Below are positions 62,176-64,000 of a stretch of DNA of 64,000 bases, piece by piece (the first letter of the stretch is position 1; every line of letters begins with the position of its first letter). The DNA is taken from assembly GCA_001689495.1 (NCBI GenBank), contig LUJS01000052.1:76112-140111 (forward strand), in the 5' to 3' direction. The DNA comes from Bacteroidales bacterium M8 (lineage in GTDB: Bacteria > Bacteroidota > Bacteroidia > Bacteroidales > Muribaculaceae). Under the pieces are notes generated by a model. That model ran no database searches. It was not told the DNA's origin and saw nothing but the letters and a program-made list of their open reading frames with translations. The position numbers and the translations under genes were made by a program.

Positions 62176-63480
62176 TCATTTATAGTCCACAATGTTTATG
62201 TCGCCCGAAAGATTATATTCAACACCATCGGCGCCACGGGCCTTGATGACGTAATAATATGCTCCCGCGGGCACGAATTTGCCGCCATAACGGCCGTCCC
62301 ATCCGTCGGCGGGATTGCTGAACGAGATGATGCGGCGTCCGTTGCGGTTGAATATCGAGCACTCGAACGACACGATGGACGAGTAAGACACCTTCCAGAT
62401 GTCATTGACTCCGTCCTCGTTGAAGGGCGAGAATGCGTTCGGGCACTTTAGCGACGACGTGCCTATGCCCACCTCGTATGTCTCGCCATAGGCATCGCAA
62501 CTGGCGTCGGCATTGGCACAATAGAAGCGGACATACGTCACGCCCTGCTCGGTGAACGTGTGGGTGAACTCGAGCTCGGAGGCACGCAGCGTGATGTCCT
62601 CGAAGTCGGCGTTGCGCGAGAACTGCCACTCGCGAAACAAGGCGCCGTCCGTCACGGCCGCCTTGAACTCGACCTCGCACGGAGCCGAGCCGCCAAGCGA
62701 GCCTGTCTGCTGCTTCACCTCGTTGTCGGCATCGCGTTCGGCCTGCGTGGCCGTCGTGTGGCATGCCACGGTGCGGGGCTCGCACGTCGGCGATGTCAGC
62801 GAGACACCTCTGCCCCACTCCCTCAGGAATCTGTCGCCGGCGATGGTGAAGTCCGTCGGGCAGAGCGGAGCCGCGGCATGTATCACCGGGTGCAGGCTCT
62901 CGAGCGACTCGCTCGTCTGCGTCTCGACATAATTGTCGGCATCGTCAGACCACGTCAGCGTGTTGTAGGTCAGCTCTATCTCGCGCGACAGCACCATGCG
63001 TCTGCCGGTTATCGAGTAGTAGACGATCTCGTCGCCGGTGCCTGACACATCCAGCGCCACGCGACCGCAATCCTGCTCGGGCGACAGAGCTATCGACGAC
63101 ACCTCGAACGGATGGCGCGAATAGTCCGTTAGCCAGAAATAATACCTGTCCGTTCCGTCCTCTATGATATAACCAGTATCACCCTCGGCGACACTCAGCA
63201 CCGACCCCGTGCCCGACACGGCAGAGCCGACCTGCTCGGCATAGCCGCCACCCATCGAGGTGTACTTGTACCAGCGGACATCCTGCGGATTGCCCGAGTC
63301 GGGTATGAATACCGCCGTGAGCCCGTCTGTCGAGGCAGCCACGCAAATCTCGTCGAGCCCCGTGCCCTGAGGCGCCTTTAGGCTGATGACCGGGAGCGAG
63401 GCATCGTGCCACACGAGCGAGGCACCCGAGGCGGCAGACGTGGCAAACAATAGTGACAGTGCTGTTATGGAGTGTTTCAT
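62176..63480 (-). CDS. Type IX secretion cargo protein with type B (CHU_C-like) sorting domain
   Basis: A 434-residue exported protein. The start at 63480 gives a signal peptide (MKHSITALSLLFATSAASGAS). A beta-rich body has a PKD-like stretch (about 270-340: SLGGSAPCEVEFKAAVTDGALFREWQFSRNADF). The last 85 residues are the gliding-motility-associated C-terminal domain: CPNAFSPFNEDGVNDIWKV, IFNRNGRRI and AGAYYYVIKARGADG. This type B signal directs export by the type IX system, of which PorQ is in the same window. The consensus promoter 29 bases upstream supports this start over the one at 63501. Confidence 0.88.
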   Translation of the reverse strand: MKHSITALSLLFATSAASGASLVWHDASLPVISLKAPQGTGLDEICVAASTDGLTAVFIPDSGNPQDVRWYKYTSMGGGYAEQVGSAVSGTGSVLSVAEGDTGYIIEDGTDRYYFWLTDYSRHPFEVSSIALSPEQDCGRVALDVSGTGDEIVYYSITGRRMVLSREIELTYNTLTWSDDADNYVETQTSESLESLHPVIHAAAPLCPTDFTIAGDRFLREWGRGVSLTSPTCEPRTVACHTTATQAERDADNEVKQQTGSLGGSAPCEVEFKAAVTDGALFREWQFSRNADFEDITLRASELEFTHTFTEQGVTYVRFYCANADASCDAYGETYEVGIGTSSLKCPNAFSPFNEDGVNDIWKVSYSSIVSFECSIFNRNGRRIISFSNPADGWDGRYGGKFVPAGAYYYVIKARGADGVEYNLSGDINIVDYK

Positions 63481-63508
63481 TTTTGGCGTATTTGGCGTCA
63501 TTGACTTA

Positions 63509-63540
63509 CAAAGATAGCAAATTTCGGCGAGATATGCAAA
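63509..63540 (-). promoter_or_regulatory. Promoter of the type IX cargo gene
   Basis: On the minus strand TTTG (63540-63537), a 20-base spacer and TATCTTTG (63516-63509) match the consensus exactly. The start codon lies about 29 bases downstream. Confidence 0.75.
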
Positions 63541-63604
63541 CATTGCGGCAGCCACTTTCGGCAATACCGCACCAAAATAATAACGGATGTCGCACAACGA
63601 TATT

Positions 63605-63643
63605 TTGTCGCAACATTCGCGTCAGACAGTGCGACTGCGACAA
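63605..63643. repeat. GTCGCA inverted-repeat element, copy D (short)
   Basis: A 39-base form with arms TTGTCGCA...TTCGC and GCGACTGCGACAA around a short centre. It keeps the outer arms of copies A and B but lacks the core. A further TGTCGCA lies just upstream at 63588-63594. It is in the 320-base divergent spacer between the cargo gene and the tRNA, away from both promoters. Confidence 0.6.
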
Positions 63644-63729
63644 CAGCAAAATCACGCCGTCCACCGACCGGGCCAACTCGCTGACAATATCGGTGTTGCA
63701 AAAAAGTGCGAAAAAACTCGCCCGAAAAT

Positions 63730-63760
63730 TTTGCCAAACCGAAAATAATCTCTAACTTTG
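63730..63760 (+). promoter_or_regulatory. Promoter of tRNA-Ser
   Basis: TTTG (63730-63733), a 19-base spacer and TAACTTTG (63753-63760), 40 bases before the mature tRNA 5' end. This is a textbook Bacteroidota promoter. Confidence 0.78.
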
Positions 63761-63800
63761 CAGTGCAAAAAGTCAAAAGAACCATCCTTTAGACTGGAAA

Positions 63801-63892
63801 GGAGAGATGGGTGAGTGGCTGAAACCACCGGTTTGCTAAACCGACGATGGGAGCAATCCTATCCACGAGTTCGAATCTCGTTCTCTCCGCCA
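63801..63892 (+). tRNA. tRNA-Ser(GCU)
   Basis: Acceptor GGAGAGA pairs with TCTCTCC. The anticodon loop TTGCTAA carries GCT, reading AGC and AGU serine codons. The T arm is ACGAGTTCGAATCTCGT, and a long variable arm (GGGAGCAATCCTATC region) is typical of tRNA-Ser. The CCA end is encoded (63890-63892). The total length of 92 bases fits. Confidence 0.95.
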
Positions 63893-63903
63893 GGCAATCA
63901 ATT

Positions 63904-63938
63904 AAAACCGCTGTAAATCAACAATTTACGGCGGTTTT
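63904..63938 (+). terminator. Terminator of tRNA-Ser
   Basis: A stem of fifteen pairs with one G-T pair (AAAACCGC-T-GTAAAT and its partner) and a five-base loop, followed by GCTTTT. It ends the single tRNA transcript. The remaining 62 bases to the window edge show nothing I can call. Confidence 0.85.
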
Positions 63939-64000
63939 GCTTTTATATACATACAAAATTCCATACAATTTGGGGTCAGCGGATTTTCCCGGTGGGCGGA

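Overview
This window is a stretch of chromosome from a member of Bacteroidota, order Bacteroidales. A Muribaculaceae-like genome (the S24-7 group of gut bacteria) is my best guess, with moderate confidence. The evidence is the moderately GC-rich DNA, the recurring TAnnTTTG -7 boxes (several with TTTG or TTG 19-21 bases upstream), the complete Bat (aerotolerance) operon, type IX secretion genes, a fused aspartokinase/homoserine dehydrogenase, and many Bacteroidota-only families (DUF4286, DUF4835, DUF5723, DUF6377). Nearly all of it is ordinary core genome. No rRNA, CRISPR array, insertion sequence or phage block is visible.

Layout. 1-8606: recR (cut by the window edge), a divergent glycosyltransferase, then a leftward run ruvC, DUF4286, cstA-like, NlpC/P60, tatD-like, polyprenyl synthase and rnr. 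8701-12480: gyrB, cdaA and folP, all leftward. 12481-12938 is a 458-base spacer that holds a candidate structured RNA with its own promoter and terminator. 12939-17162: a DUF6377 regulator and purT leftward, then a Tat-signal TIGR04076 protein and an OmpA-type lipoprotein rightward. 17235-17669 is the RNase P RNA, on the minus strand. 17768-25510: priA, vanZ-like, DUF3332, an MltF-like transglycosylase, purM, a universal stress protein and a small helix-turn-helix protein. 25704-34127 is the bat operon: moxR, DUF58, a membrane protein, batA, batB, batC, batD, batE. 34331-37480: a DUF5723 protein and a large lipoprotein. 37598-44096: dnaN, an epsilon-like exonuclease, coaBC, DUF4835, recN and rlmB, transcribed leftward.

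44330-56854 reads rightward. It holds thrA, apgM-like and thrC (threonine pathway, with the apgM-like gene where thrB would be expected), a PepSY-like secreted protein, porQ, cmk, ispH, a small lipoprotein, uvrB and a YgiQ-type radical SAM enzyme. 56954-63480 reads leftward: a RecA-fold ATPase with a C-terminal helix-turn-helix, uvrA, a lytic transglycosylase and a type IX secretion (type B) cargo protein. tRNA-Ser(GCU) lies at the right edge with its own promoter and terminator.

The most unusual feature is a family of GTCGCA/TGCGAC inverted-repeat elements confined to about 52.8-63.6 kb. Two 78-base copies, about 94% identical and in the same orientation, bracket the ATPase gene exactly. One of them supplies the last codons of uvrA. 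Shorter relatives lie between a small lipoprotein gene and uvrB, and upstream of the type IX cargo gene. The second notable item is the candidate ~200-nt RNA upstream of folP.
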